Assembly (NCBI GenBank): GCA_020845895.1
Contig: JADLEX010000027.1
Coordinates: forward strand, 1-64,000
Source of the DNA: Deltaproteobacteria bacterium
GTDB lineage: Bacteria; Lernaellota; Lernaellaia; JACKCT01
Direction of reading: 5' to 3'
DNA: 64,000 nt
The position numbers and the translations under genes were made by a program. Under the pieces are notes generated by a model, which saw nothing but the letters and a program-made list of their open reading frames with translations, had not been told where the DNA came from and did no database searches. Below, piece by piece: positions 36,131 through 44,897 of this stretch; within the stretch, counting starts at the first letter, position 1, and each line of letters begins with the position of its first letter.

Positions 36131-36940
36131 ATGACGACGCACGCGAGGACGCTTTGGGGCTTGGGAATTCTCGCATCGGTGATCGTGCTGATCGCGCTTT
36201 CGGCGGGCTCGGCCCACGCGACCGTGGTGTCGAAGCCGCTCGAATACAAGATCGGGAGCGATGCCTTCGAGGGGACGATCGCCTTCGATGACAAGGCGAC
36301 GACGCCGCGCCCGGGCGTGCTGGTCGTTCACCAGTGGATGGGGCCGACCGCGCACGAGTTCACCGTGGCGAATCATCTCGCGGCGCTGGGCTATGTCGCG
36401 TTCGTCGCCGACATCTACGGCAAGGGCGTTCGGCCCAAGAATCCCGACGAGGCCGGCGCGCAGGCGGGCAAGTTCAAGAACGATCGGGGACTGTTCCGGG
36501 CGCGCGCGGCGGGAGCGCTGGAGGCTCTCAAGTCGCAGCCGCAGGTTGATCCCGCCAAGGTCGCGGTGATCGGCTACTGCTTCGGCGGCATGGGCGCGCT
36601 CGAACTCGCGCGTTCCGGGGCGCCGCTGCTGGGCGTGGTGAGCTTCCACGGCACGCTGAACAATCCCACGCCCGCCGATGCGAGAAACATCCAGGGCAAG
36701 GTGCTGGTGCTGCACGGCGAGGCCGATCCCTTCGTGAAGGCCGACGAGGTCGCCGCGTTCAAAAAGGAAATGGACGACGCGGGCGTGACGTACACGTTTA
36801 TCGGATATCCCGGCGCGGTTCACGCGTTCACGCAGAAATCCGCGGGATTCGATCCATCCAAGGGCGCGGCGTATAACGCCTCCGCCGACGTGAAATCGTG
36901 GCAGGCGATGAAGGACTTTCTGGCGGAGATTTTCGCGTGA
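36131..36940 (+). CDS. Exported dienelactone hydrolase family protein
   Basis: A 269-residue protein with a signal peptide (MTTHARTLWGLGILASVIVLIALSAGSAHA) and a dienelactone hydrolase fold. The nucleophile is Cys in VIGYCFGGMGALEL (about residue 154), the acid is Asp in VLHGEADPFVKADE (about 204), and the base is His in YPGAVHAFTQ (about 236). The Cys-His-Asp triad is complete and in the usual order. Export of a DLH enzyme points to periplasmic ester or lactone cleavage. It is monocistronic and followed by a convergent terminator. Confidence 0.9.
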   Translation: MTTHARTLWGLGILASVIVLIALSAGSAHATVVSKPLEYKIGSDAFEGTIAFDDKATTPRPGVLVVHQWMGPTAHEFTVANHLAALGYVAFVADIYGKGVRPKNPDEAGAQAGKFKNDRGLFRARAAGALEALKSQPQVDPAKVAVIGYCFGGMGALELARSGAPLLGVVSFHGTLNNPTPADARNIQGKVLVLHGEADPFVKADEVAAFKKEMDDAGVTYTFIGYPGAVHAFTQKSAGFDPSKGAAYNASADVKSWQAMKDFLAEIFA

Positions 36941-36981
36941 ACCCAAGGTAGCGGACGCGCCGACCGTCGGTAATCCAAAGA

Positions 36982-37013
36982 CGACGCGCCGGATCCGTCG
37001 ATCCGGCGCGTCG
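36982..37013. terminator. Bidirectional hairpin between convergent genes
   Basis: A perfect 14-bp stem (GACGCGCCGGATC facing GATCCGGCGCGTC, plus one closing pair) with a CGTC loop, between genes ending at 36940 (plus) and 37037 (minus). T-tracts are short on both sides, so termination may be inefficient or factor-assisted. Confidence 0.65.
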
Positions 37014-37036
37014 AGAAATCGGCGATTTTCAGGCGA

Positions 37037-37438
37037 TCACGCTTTCCAGAGAATCCACACCCCTTCCTGAACCGGATACGCCGCGCCGCTGTTGTTGTAG
37101 GCGTACTCCGACAGCTTCTTGGCCGTGCGCGCGTTGCCGAAGGTCGTGTTGAAATTCGATTCCTGCGGCGGATCGCAGTACTGCCATAGGGCGAGATACG
37201 TGGCGCGGGAGACGACGAAGACGAGCGTGTCCTTGGTGCCCGTTCCGACGCCGCCGTTCTGGACGGAGCCCCAGTTGCCGCCCGACTTGACGAAGTGGAA
37301 GATGTCGCCGTCCGCGGCGTCGTCCGCCATGACCCAGAAACAGACCTTGGTGAGGCCCGACAGCGAAGGCGTTCCGCTGTGCGACGCCAGGTCTCCCAGA
37401 TTTCCCGCGATTCGATTGCGCAGAGTCGTCAGAGCCAT
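37037..37438 (-). CDS. Orphan protein of unknown function
   Basis: A 133-residue protein without signal peptide or membrane helix (begins MALTTLRNRIAGNLGDLASH). GGAGGGG three bases before the ATG at 37438 supports the start; the upstream frame stays open but without such a site. The composition is unusual for the window: many Asn, Gly, Tyr and Trp and few Arg. The 190 bp before it is clearly AT-rich against a GC-rich surround. Both features hint at horizontal origin. No family was recognised, and neighbours (hydrolase, korB) give no functional clue. Confidence 0.65.
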   Translation of the reverse strand: MALTTLRNRIAGNLGDLASHSGTPSLSGLTKVCFWVMADDAADGDIFHFVKSGGNWGSVQNGGVGTGTKDTLVFVVSRATYLALWQYCDPPQESNFNTTFGNARTAKKLSEYAYNNSGAAYPVQEGVWILWKA

Positions 37439-37665
37439 GTTCCCCTCCAGATTTTCCGTTGTTGCGCGACAAGGATACCCGCAGGGCTCTTCCCCAACCC
37501 ATGAACCATGCGGATACACACCTTTACGACAAATTTTCGCGAATTGCAACAAAAATTTATCACCCGGAAAATTGCAAAAACTATTTACAACTTCACCAAA
37601 TACAAAAATGCGGAAGTTTGACAAAATGAGAAAAATCAGCTAGTTACGCGGACGCTGTCGACGGC

Positions 37666-38682
37666 TTAACTAACCGTCCACAACTCTCCCGAGCGCAGGA
37701 GCGTATCGATATCGCCGCGCCCGACCTTGGCCGTCGTCTTTTCGAGCTGGTCTCGGTTGAGCGCGTCATAGGTGGGCAACTGCACCGAGCGCAGGATTCC
37801 CACGGGTGTGGGGAATACCGGCGGCAGGATTTGCGACAGCAGGAACGAATACACCGGATCGTTGCTGTAGGCGTCGTGAACGAGCAGATCGGCTTCGGTC
37901 ACGCCGTTTTCGCCGATGGTCACGACTTCGGGCGTGAGGCCGCGCAGACGAATGCCCTTGTCGCGGCTCTTGCCGAACACCATGGGCTTGCCGTGCTCGA
38001 GGAACAGCACCGTGTCGTGCTTGGATTTGCGGTCGGTCATGTTCTCGAACGCGCCATCGTTGAAGACCACGCAGGTCTGATAGATCTCGACAAACGCGGC
38101 GCCCTTGTGCGCGGCGGCGGCCTTGACCATCTCGGTCAGGTGCGTCACCTCGACGTCGATCGCCCGCGCGACGAACGTCGCGCCCGCACCGAGCGCCACC
38201 GAGACGGGGTTGAAGGGGTTGTCGAGGCTGCCGTACGGCGTGGAGCGCGTCTTCTTGCCCTGTTCGCTGGTGGGCGAATACTGTCCCTTGGTCAGGCCGT
38301 AGATGCGGTTGTTGAACATCAGGATCTTCACGTCGACGTTGCGGCGCAGCACGTGGATGAAGTGATTGCCGCCGATGGACATCGAGTCGCCGTCGCCGGT
38401 GACGATCCACACCGACAGCTCGGGTCGCATCATCTTGAGACCGGTGGCGAAGGCCGGCGCGCGGCCGTGAATGCCGTGGAATCCATACGTGTTCATGTAA
38501 TACGGGAATCGTCCCGAGCAGCCGATGCCGGAGAAGAAGACCACGTTGTGCGGCGGAATGCCGAGCTCGGGCATCGTCTTCTGCACGGCGGTCAAAATGG
38601 CGTAGTCCCCGCAGCCGGGGCACCAGCGCACCTCCTGATCGGAGGTGAAATCCTTTTTCGTCAGTTTTTGTTCGGCGACCAT
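37666..38682 (-). CDS. korB: 2-oxoacid:ferredoxin oxidoreductase, beta subunit
   Basis: The TPP-binding subunit of a 2-oxoglutarate/2-oxoacid:ferredoxin oxidoreductase. The 338-residue protein has WCPGCGDYAILTAVQ (about residues 20-34), IGCSGRFPYYMNTYGFHGIHGR, and the Mg-TPP motif TGDGDSMSIGGNHF...NNRIYGLTKGQYSPTS. It lacks ferredoxin-domain Cys motifs. The alpha subunit gene ends five bases upstream, so the two are one transcript. Whether the substrate is 2-oxoglutarate or another 2-oxoacid cannot be settled from sequence by eye. Confidence 0.92.
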   Translation of the reverse strand: MVAEQKLTKKDFTSDQEVRWCPGCGDYAILTAVQKTMPELGIPPHNVVFFSGIGCSGRFPYYMNTYGFHGIHGRAPAFATGLKMMRPELSVWIVTGDGDSMSIGGNHFIHVLRRNVDVKILMFNNRIYGLTKGQYSPTSEQGKKTRSTPYGSLDNPFNPVSVALGAGATFVARAIDVEVTHLTEMVKAAAAHKGAAFVEIYQTCVVFNDGAFENMTDRKSKHDTVLFLEHGKPMVFGKSRDKGIRLRGLTPEVVTIGENGVTEADLLVHDAYSNDPVYSFLLSQILPPVFPTPVGILRSVQLPTYDALNRDQLEKTTAKVGRGDIDTLLRSGELWTVS

Positions 38683-38687
38683 GTCGA

Positions 38688-40553
38688 TCAGTTCTCCACC
38701 AGCAGCGCGCGCGCGGCGTCGGCGATCTCGTCGACGCGAAGCGGACGCCCCTGAATCTTATTGAGGCCCGTCGCCTCCAGGCCATACGTGGCGCGCAACA
38801 AAAAGCGCAGATGCCCGGTGTTGAGTTCGGGGATCAACACGCGGCGAAAACCAGCGAGCAGCGCGCCGAGATCCTTCTGAAACGGCGCAAGCGAAATCAA
38901 GTGCGTGCCCGAGACACGCAGCCCTTCTTCGCGCAGCGTCGCCACGGCTTTCGAGATCGCGCCCGTGGTCGAGCCCCATCCGAGAATCAGCAGATCGCCC
39001 TCGCGCTCGCCGTCCACCACCAGCGGCGGCAGCGCGTCGGCGATGCGCGCGATTTTTTCGGCGCGCGTATGCACCATGATTTCGTGATTGGCGGGATCGT
39101 AGCTGACGTTGCCCGTCACGGCGTCCTTTTCGAGACCGCCGACGCGGTGCATGAGTTCGGGCGTTCCGGGCTTGACCCAGGGCCGCGCCAGCGTTTCGGG
39201 ATCGCGCCGATACGCGCCGAAGCCCTCGGGATCGGTGCGGAACTCCACCTCGATCGGCGGCAGGTCGGCTGCGGCGGGTACGCGCCACGGTTCGGAGCTG
39301 TTGGCGAGAAACGCGTCGGAGAGGATCACCATCGGGGTCATGTAGCGGACGGCGAGCCGCGCCGCGAGGATGGCGATGTCGAAGCATTCCGACGGCGTGC
39401 CCGGCGCGAGCACCGGCATGGGGCATTCGCCGTGGCGTCCGAAGAGCACCATGAGCAGGTCGGCCTGCTCGGGCTTGGTCGGCAAACCGGTCGATGGCCC
39501 GGCGCGCATGACGTCGATGACGATGAGCGGCAGCTCCATCGAAACGGCCATGCCCATCGCCTCGGACTTGAGCGCGAGCCCCGGGCCGCTGGTGGCGGTG
39601 ACGCCCAGACTCCCGCCGTACGATGCGCCGATGGCCGAGCAGATGCCCGCGATCTCGTCCTCGGCCTGAAAGGTCACCACGCCGTAATTCTTGTATCGCG
39701 ACAGGTCGTGCAAAATGTCGGACGCGGGGGTGATGGGGTAGCTGCCGTAGAAGATCGACAGACCCGAAAGCTGCGACGCGGTCACGAGCCCGAGCGCCGT
39801 CGCCGTGTTGCCGGTGACATTGCGGTACGTGCCCGATGCGATAGTCGCGGGGGCGACGCGGTAGGTCGCGGCGAACGCCTCGGTCGTCTCGCCGTAGTGG
39901 TAGCCCGCGTGCAGCGCCGTGACGTTGGCCTCGGCGATCTCGGGCTTCTTGCCGAATTTTTCGCCGATCCACGCAACCGTGGCGTCGAGCGGCCGGTTGT
40001 AGAGCCAGTAGAGCAGGCCGAGCGCGTAGAAGTTCTTGCAGCGGTCCTTCTCGCGGTTCGACAGTTCCGTTTCGAAGAGTGCCTGGCGCGTCAGTCGCGT
40101 CACGTCCACACGAAAAAGCTGAAAGCCCTCCAGCGCGCCGTCTTCGAGCGGATTGCCCGCGAAGCCCGCCTTACGCAGGTTTCCGTCGCTGAACTCGTCG
40201 CTGTTGGCGATGATGATCGCCCCCGGCGGCAAGTCTTTCATATTCACCTTCAGCGCGGCGGGGTTCATGCACACGAGCACGTCGGGCCGGTCGCCCGGCG
40301 TGTGAACCGGCTGCGAACTGAACTGAAGCTGAAAGCCGGACACGCCGGCCAGCGTGCCCTGCGGCGCGCGGATCTCGGCCGGGAAGTCCGGCAGCGTGGA
40401 CAAGTCGTTGCCCACCATGAAGCTCGTTGTGGTGAACTGCGTGCCCGTGACCTGCATGCCGTCGCCGGAATCCCCGGCGAAGCGGATCACGACCGATTCC
40501 ACATCGTGCACCGGACGCTCCGGCGCACCCGTCGTTACGTTGGTCTCAACCAT
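38688..40553 (-). CDS. korA: 2-oxoacid:ferredoxin oxidoreductase, fused gamma-alpha subunit
   Basis: A 621-residue subunit with an N-terminal gamma domain (VVIRFAGDSGDGMQVTGTQF, about residues 22-41; ends about 190) fused to the alpha pyrimidine-binding domain (GSYPITPASDILHDLSRYKN; FQAEDEIAGICSAIGASYGG). The conserved SGPGLALKSEAMG and MRAGPSTGLPTKPEQADLL follow. The gamma-alpha fusion with a separate beta subunit is the two-subunit KorAB layout of bacteria with a reductive or anaerobic TCA branch. ATG 40553 was chosen over an upstream codon because homologues start here. It is the first gene of korA-korB. Confidence 0.93.
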   Translation of the reverse strand: MVETNVTTGAPERPVHDVESVVIRFAGDSGDGMQVTGTQFTTTSFMVGNDLSTLPDFPAEIRAPQGTLAGVSGFQLQFSSQPVHTPGDRPDVLVCMNPAALKVNMKDLPPGAIIIANSDEFSDGNLRKAGFAGNPLEDGALEGFQLFRVDVTRLTRQALFETELSNREKDRCKNFYALGLLYWLYNRPLDATVAWIGEKFGKKPEIAEANVTALHAGYHYGETTEAFAATYRVAPATIASGTYRNVTGNTATALGLVTASQLSGLSIFYGSYPITPASDILHDLSRYKNYGVVTFQAEDEIAGICSAIGASYGGSLGVTATSGPGLALKSEAMGMAVSMELPLIVIDVMRAGPSTGLPTKPEQADLLMVLFGRHGECPMPVLAPGTPSECFDIAILAARLAVRYMTPMVILSDAFLANSSEPWRVPAAADLPPIEVEFRTDPEGFGAYRRDPETLARPWVKPGTPELMHRVGGLEKDAVTGNVSYDPANHEIMVHTRAEKIARIADALPPLVVDGEREGDLLILGWGSTTGAISKAVATLREEGLRVSGTHLISLAPFQKDLGALLAGFRRVLIPELNTGHLRFLLRATYGLEATGLNKIQGRPLRVDEIADAARALLVEN

Positions 40554-40833
40554 GTTGTGAAAAAAATCCCGTGTGCGAATGGATTCCCGCGCGTGCTCCG
40601 GCCCCTTTGCCGTCCCGATCCCCAAAGGTCCGTGCGGCGCGGTGCGTTGCCGAGATGTCGGGTTCTGACGCGTTCATGCCCTGCCCGGCGCCCGGCCAAT
40701 CGGCCGAAACTCCGCCGGTTTTTCGCCCTCTCGCGGCCAGTTCCTACGCCCTTGACCCGGGGCTGTCAATTGCGTGGATCATGGAATGGCGGTTCGGCGC
40801 CGTCGCGCGAACGACAACGGCAAATTCCGCGAG

Positions 40834-40859
40834 CGTCCTTACGACCCGGCCCCAGGCGC
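40834..40859. repeat. Direct repeat, distal copy
   Basis: Matches 42569-42594 at 25 of 26 positions (CGTCCTTACGACCCGGCCCC, then A in place of C, then GGCGC). It contains the reverse complement of the thyX TAA stop although no thyX coding sequence adjoins it here. Interpreted as the duplicated attachment half of the cassette. Confidence 0.85.
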
Positions 40860-40874
40860 GGCATATCGGCCTGA

Positions 40875-41408
40875 CTACGTACGCAATACCCGGTCGAACT
40901 CGTCGCACGCGCGCGTCAGGGACGATGGCGGCGGCGACGGGAATTTTTCGGACTGGCAGTGACGGACGAGCGTGCGAGCGGCCTCCGCGCATTTGCGTTC
41001 GCGGCCTTTGTGTTCCTTCGGGTACGGGGTCGATTCGTCTACGGGAGAGCCTTCCAGAAATCGGATCCACGTCTCGATGTTTCGCTTCGGCAGAAATAAC
41101 GCGACAATGTTTTCCACCTCGCGGAATTCACTCGCGATCGGGGACTTCGGTCCGACGAGCTCGCGATGCAAGACGTCCAATTCCTCGTTGTCGGCGTCGA
41201 CGAGCACAACCAATCGCAAGCTGGGCCGTCGGTTTCTCATCGCTCTGAGAGTGCGAACCTCCTGCTCGAATCGACGAAAGACAGCGGGCCGATCTCCGAT
41301 CTTTTCGATTCGAAACCGTCTCTCGAAGCCTCGCATTTTCAGGAACCGTGACGCGAACGCTCCGTGCTGTTTGTCCTCACACAGGACGATCAGTTGCAAG
41401 CCCGGCAT
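40875..41408 (-). CDS. TOPRIM-like partner protein of the ATPase (putative defence effector)
   Basis: A 177-residue protein. Near the N-terminus IVLCEDKQHGAFASRFL supplies a Glu/Asp pair (residues 11-12); LRLVVLVDADNEELDVL supplies a DxD (71 and 73). This is the spacing of TOPRIM-type nucleases and of DUF4276/RloB-like proteins paired with OLD-family ATPases. ALFLPKRNIETWIRFLEG (about 104-120) is another marker of such partners. Start ATG 41408 shares one base with the TGA of the ATPase gene (TGATG), so translation is coupled. The family label is an inference from motifs and pairing; nuclease activity is unproven. Confidence 0.7.
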   Translation of the reverse strand: MPGLQLIVLCEDKQHGAFASRFLKMRGFERRFRIEKIGDRPAVFRRFEQEVRTLRAMRNRRPSLRLVVLVDADNEELDVLHRELVGPKSPIASEFREVENIVALFLPKRNIETWIRFLEGSPVDESTPYPKEHKGRERKCAEAARTLVRHCQSEKFPSPPPSSLTRACDEFDRVLRT

Positions 41409-42514
41409 CAGTCCGTCCAACCGCGAATGACGTAATCAGCGAGCGAAACGCCGCCCTCCGGGATCGTTGGCGCTTCGTCCGTGATGCGCGTCGGTCCCAC
41501 ACCGTCCCGTCGCATCCAGATCCCGTCGTCGCGCCCCAAATAGTTGATGAGCTCGGGATGGTGCGATGCAATAATACCCTGCGCTTCGAAATCCGTGACG
41601 ATATCGCGAAACTCCAGTAGCCAGGGCTGAATCTCTCGAAGCCCGAGAAAATTCTCCGGCTCGTCAAGCACCAGCACGCGGTTATCACTCCGGATCGCCG
41701 CGAGGAGCGCGTAGAGCAGCAGTCGTACACGCTCGCCGTCCGAAAGCGCATCGAATCTCGTATCCACGGCGCGACCGTCGGGTGTTCGACGCACGATGCG
41801 GAACGTCCTTGTCTCTTCGGAGAACTGGCTGTAACGCCATTCGTGGAATCCCGGCCATATCTCCTGGAGCGATTTTTGGAGTTCGAAGGTGTCCGACGGA
41901 TGCTCCAGCGTGAAATGTCTGAACCATGACGCAAAATTTGAACCGTCTCTTTCGAGAATTGCTTCCTCAGTTTCGGAAAACGACGTCATGTTCGGCGGTA
42001 CCGGCCGCACGACGAGCGTCGAGGACAGGAATTTTCGGAACTTGACGAGCTTGCTGTTGGAACCGGTCTCCAGCAGCGAAGACAGCGCGGAAGAACCCCA
42101 GTCGAAAGAGTAGCTTGGTCCCTTTGAGTAGTCGTCGCGGTAAAGCTGGACCTGCCCCTGCCGAAATTCGAAGAGCGGACGTTCGCCCAGTGTCACCCGT
42201 TCGACGATGATGCGGCTTCGCCGCCGCCCTGAATCGTGTTCGATTTCGACCCGATAGGAAAATGCCTCGTCTTCGAGGTCAGCAGCCAATTCGAATGCCT
42301 GAACGGCTCGCTGGTCCCAATGGCACAGGTCGGCAGCCGGGAACAGTTCCACCGCCTTGGCACGGCCAGACGCCAGATCCCTCAATCTGTACAAAATGTC
42401 GATCACCGAGCTCTTCCCTGTTCCGTTCTCGCCAACCAACAGAGACAGGTCGCCGAAACGAATTTCGAGATTCGTCAGGCAGCGAAAATTGTCGACATAC
42501 AGCGACGAAAACAT
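41408..42514 (-). CDS. AAA/ABC-type ATPase (OLD-like, putative defence)
   Basis: A 368-residue ATPase of the AAA_21/OLD-RecF group. Walker A is LVGENGTGKSS (residues 26-36), the signature ALSDGERVRLLLYALL (about 252-267), Walker B LVLDEPENFLGL (about 276-288), and the switch His is in IIASHHPELINYLG. No TOPRIM domain is fused; it is supplied by the next gene. GGAGG lies eight bases before the ATG. Only 59 bp separate it from the thyX stop, with no clear promoter, so expression probably comes from thyX readthrough. Two-gene ATPase + TOPRIM pairs (OLD, PARIS, Rlo-type) are anti-phage systems; the exact type is open. Confidence 0.85.
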   Translation of the reverse strand: MFSSLYVDNFRCLTNLEIRFGDLSLLVGENGTGKSSVIDILYRLRDLASGRAKAVELFPAADLCHWDQRAVQAFELAADLEDEAFSYRVEIEHDSGRRRSRIIVERVTLGERPLFEFRQGQVQLYRDDYSKGPSYSFDWGSSALSSLLETGSNSKLVKFRKFLSSTLVVRPVPPNMTSFSETEEAILERDGSNFASWFRHFTLEHPSDTFELQKSLQEIWPGFHEWRYSQFSEETRTFRIVRRTPDGRAVDTRFDALSDGERVRLLLYALLAAIRSDNRVLVLDEPENFLGLREIQPWLLEFRDIVTDFEAQGIIASHHPELINYLGRDDGIWMRRDGVGPTRITDEAPTIPEGGVSLADYVIRGWTD

Positions 42515-42568
42515 CGTGTGCCTCCGAAACCAACTCCAACGCGCAGATCAACCTATCATGAAGACGGC

Positions 42569-42594
42569 CGTCCTTACGACCCGGCCCCCGGCGC
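42569..42594. repeat. Direct repeat, thyX copy
   Basis: The 3' end of thyX: the TAA stop is at 42574-42576 and the six codons before it are within the repeat. Pairs with 40834-40859. Confidence 0.85.
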
Positions 42595-43446
42595 CGGCTC
42601 GATCTCGTCGCTCGGCTCGATCAGTCCGAGTTTTTCGCGCAGTTCCCGCAGCTTCATGCCGGTGAGCTTCGGCTCGCGCCCGGCGATCATTTCGCGGATC
42701 GCCGCGATCTCGTCGGACGAGAACCGCCGCCCGCGGAGGGTGTGGCGCTCGAACGACTCGTACGCGAACGGCGCGACGACCTGGACGATCCCCGCGATGC
42801 ACTCGGCGAAGAGCCGGATTTCGAGCTGCGCGTGCCGGTCCATGCGCAGTTGCAGGAAATGAAACAGGTTGTGCAGATCCATTTCCCAGTAGAACTCGGT
42901 GTAGAGCGACAGCGGCAGGTTGATGCGGGTCAGCTCGCGCGTGATGCCGCTTTCGATCGCGGCCTCGTAGTGCGCATACACCTCGCGGTTCATGCGCGCC
43001 AGATCGTCGCGGAAGCGGGCGCGTACCTCCGCGGGCACCTCGCGGTCCTCGTCGCGGCCCTGCTTGTTCGACGCGCTCTGAAAATGCACGTGTTCATCCA
43101 GCGGCACGTAAAACTCGTCGCGCATGATGGAGTAGCGGCCCGAGATCTCGTTCATCCGCGCGGTGCGGTGACGCACCCACTGGCGCGCGACGAAGATGGG
43201 CATCTTGAGGTGAAACGTCAGCACCACCTGCTCGAAGGGCGAGGTGTGCTGATGGCGCATCAGGTAGTCGATGAGGCCCTTGTCCTCACGCACGGTCTTG
43301 GTCCCCGCGCCGTAGGACACGCGGGCCGACTGCACGATGCGCGCGTCGCCGCCCATGTAGTCCACGAGACGCACGAAGCCCTTGTCCAGCACGGGAAATT
43401 CGCGGTCGAGCAGGGCGTCGGCCTCGGGGGTCGAATGGTGCGCCAT
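42574..43446 (-). CDS. thyX: Flavin-dependent thymidylate synthase ThyX
   Basis: Makes dTMP from dUMP with FAD, NADPH and methylene-tetrahydrofolate. The 290-residue protein has the ThyX motif in WVRHRTARMNEISGRYS (RHRxxRxNExSxRY, about residues 91-107), SPFEQVVLTFHLKMPIF before it, and RINLPLSLYTEFYWEMDLHNLFHFLQLR after it. Start ATG 43446 has GGAG six bases upstream. The last six codons and stop lie in the direct repeat that bounds the downstream cassette; the protein end is intact. It is the window's only thymidylate synthase. Confidence 0.97.
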   Translation of the reverse strand: MAHHSTPEADALLDREFPVLDKGFVRLVDYMGGDARIVQSARVSYGAGTKTVREDKGLIDYLMRHQHTSPFEQVVLTFHLKMPIFVARQWVRHRTARMNEISGRYSIMRDEFYVPLDEHVHFQSASNKQGRDEDREVPAEVRARFRDDLARMNREVYAHYEAAIESGITRELTRINLPLSLYTEFYWEMDLHNLFHFLQLRMDRHAQLEIRLFAECIAGIVQVVAPFAYESFERHTLRGRRFSSDEIAAIREMIAGREPKLTGMKLRELREKLGLIEPSDEIEPAPGAGS

Positions 43447-43543
43447 GGGGAACTCCGGGGAGGGAAATCGACCGGACCTTAGCGACCTTGCGCCGCGCCC
43501 GTCAAGGCGGGGTCGGACGCCCGACGCTCCATGCCTGCCGCGT

Positions 43544-44473
43544 TCACCCCGCCGTTTTCTTCGGAAACACGAGCGACGCGACAACCGATCCCGCGATCAG
43601 CAGTGCCACGACGGCGAGCGAGAGCCCGATGGGGATCTTGTAGACGCCCATGATGAGCATCTTCGTGCCGACGAACGCGAGCACGAGCGCGAGGCCGGCT
43701 TTGAGATAGTGGAACTTGTCGATGATCCCGGCGAGCAGGAAATACAGCGAACGCAGTCCCAGAATCGCGAAGATATTGGACGTGTATACGATGAAGGGGT
43801 CGCGCGTGACGGCGAAGATGGCGGGGATCGAATCGACCGCGAAGATCAGGTCGGTGAATTCGATGGTGACGAGCACGATGAACAGCGGCGTCCCCATGCG
43901 CCGGCCCGCTTCGCGCACGAAGAACCGTTCGCCGCGGTAGTCGTTCGTGATCGGCAGCACTCTGCGCACGAGCTTCACAAGCGGGTTGTTCTCGGGGTGA
44001 ACGCCGTGCTCCTTCTGCAGGAGCATCTTGATGCCGGTCACCACCAGGAAAGCGCCGAAGACGTAGATGATCCAGTGAAAGCGCTCCAGGAGTGCCGCGC
44101 CGGTGATGATGAAAATCGTGCGCATGACCAGCGCGCCGAGCACGCCCCAGAACAGCACCCGGTGATGATAGAGCGGCGGCACCGCGAAAAAGGTGAAGAC
44201 AAGGACAAAGACGAAGATGTTGTCGACGGACAGCGACTTCTCGATCAGATAGCCGGTCAGGAACTCGAGTCCCTTGGTCGCGCCGTGGGCGAAATAAATC
44301 CACGCGTTGAAGGCGAGCGACAGGGCGATCCACACCACGCTCCACCCCAGCGCCTCGCGCGTGGTCACCACGTGCGACTTGCGGTGAAACACCCCCAGAT
44401 CGAGGGCGAGCATCGCCAGGATGAATCCCGTGAACACGGCCCACATGAGCGGGCTGCCGATCGAACCTTCCAT
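43544..44473 (-). CDS. TerC-family membrane protein
   Basis: A 309-residue protein with about nine membrane helices. The family signature ...SLSVDNIFVFVLVFTFFAVP (Asp and Asn in the helix) is near residue 85, and VTIEFTDLIFAVDSIPAIFAVTRDPFIVYTSN is near 200. TerC proteins (Alx/MeeY/MeeF type) export or handle Mn2+ and help load Mn into exported enzymes. GGGGAGG lies four bases before the ATG. The leader contains an intrinsic terminator about 100 bp upstream, suggesting attenuation. Family certain; metal specificity inferred. Confidence 0.93.
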   Translation of the reverse strand: MEGSIGSPLMWAVFTGFILAMLALDLGVFHRKSHVVTTREALGWSVVWIALSLAFNAWIYFAHGATKGLEFLTGYLIEKSLSVDNIFVFVLVFTFFAVPPLYHHRVLFWGVLGALVMRTIFIITGAALLERFHWIIYVFGAFLVVTGIKMLLQKEHGVHPENNPLVKLVRRVLPITNDYRGERFFVREAGRRMGTPLFIVLVTIEFTDLIFAVDSIPAIFAVTRDPFIVYTSNIFAILGLRSLYFLLAGIIDKFHYLKAGLALVLAFVGTKMLIMGVYKIPIGLSLAVVALLIAGSVVASLVFPKKTAG

Positions 44474-44572
44474 CGAACCTCCCCACGTTACGCGCACGCA
44501 CTTTTACCCGAAGTCTTCCGGTGCGGGAAAGGTGACGCACCGCATGTCCGAACGTCGCGTCCGCTCTCCTCC

Positions 44573-44600
44573 AAAAAAAGGGGTGATCTTTCGATCACCC
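44573..44600 (-). terminator. Intrinsic terminator in the terC leader
   Basis: Read on the minus strand: GGGTGATC-GAAA-GATCACCC followed by CTTTTTTT. It lies 100 bp ahead of the terC ATG and points toward it, so it either ends an upstream small transcript or is a regulated attenuator. I looked for a yybP-ykoY (Mn2+) aptamer in the 300 nt before it and did not recognise one. Confidence 0.8.
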
Positions 44601-44878
44601 GTAGGAGGGAGAATGTTGCGTGGGCTTGCGTTGCGGTCGAAGGCGAAGCATGGAGCCGGCCTTCTCTCGCGCTGACCGCCGGGTGTGGCGGCGATCTACA
44701 GGTACTGACAACGCGTTCGCGTTCAGGTTCCTGATCTCGGTCATAGAGGGAATCGCTTACGGCGTGTCGCGGCGAATCGGACAACGTTGAAGAGGTCAAA
44801 GAAACCGACGAGGGAACGGGGCCGGGCCGGATCACGTGGGGGAGGAGGCGGTGTCTCCCTCGGTCGGTTTGGAAGGTC

Positions 44879-44897
44879 GGACCCGTGCGGGTCCTTT
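44879..44897 (+). terminator. Plus-strand terminator-like hairpin
   Basis: Stem GGACCC / GGGTCC with a GTGC loop, then TTTGTTG. Together with 44573-44600 it brackets the 585-bp gap 44474-45058, which shows no coding gene; a transcript on either strand is possible. Confidence 0.5.

Larger units (their letters stand above)
40834..42594. mobile_element. Two-gene cassette bounded by thyX 3'-end direct repeats
   Basis: A 26-bp direct repeat at 40834-40859 and 42569-42594 differs at one position. The right copy is the last codons and stop of thyX; the left copy lies just past the second cassette gene. Between them are only the ATPase and TOPRIM-like genes (about 1.7 kb) and no integrase. The cassette reads in the same direction as thyX, with 59 bp from the thyX stop to its first ATG, and its base composition looks less GC-rich than the flanks. 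This is the geometry of a site-specific insertion at a gene 3' end. Confidence 0.7.

Noticed and set aside
41408..41420. TTG start giving a longer TOPRIM-like protein
   Set aside because: The ATG at 41408 overlaps the ATPase stop as TGATG, a standard coupling arrangement.
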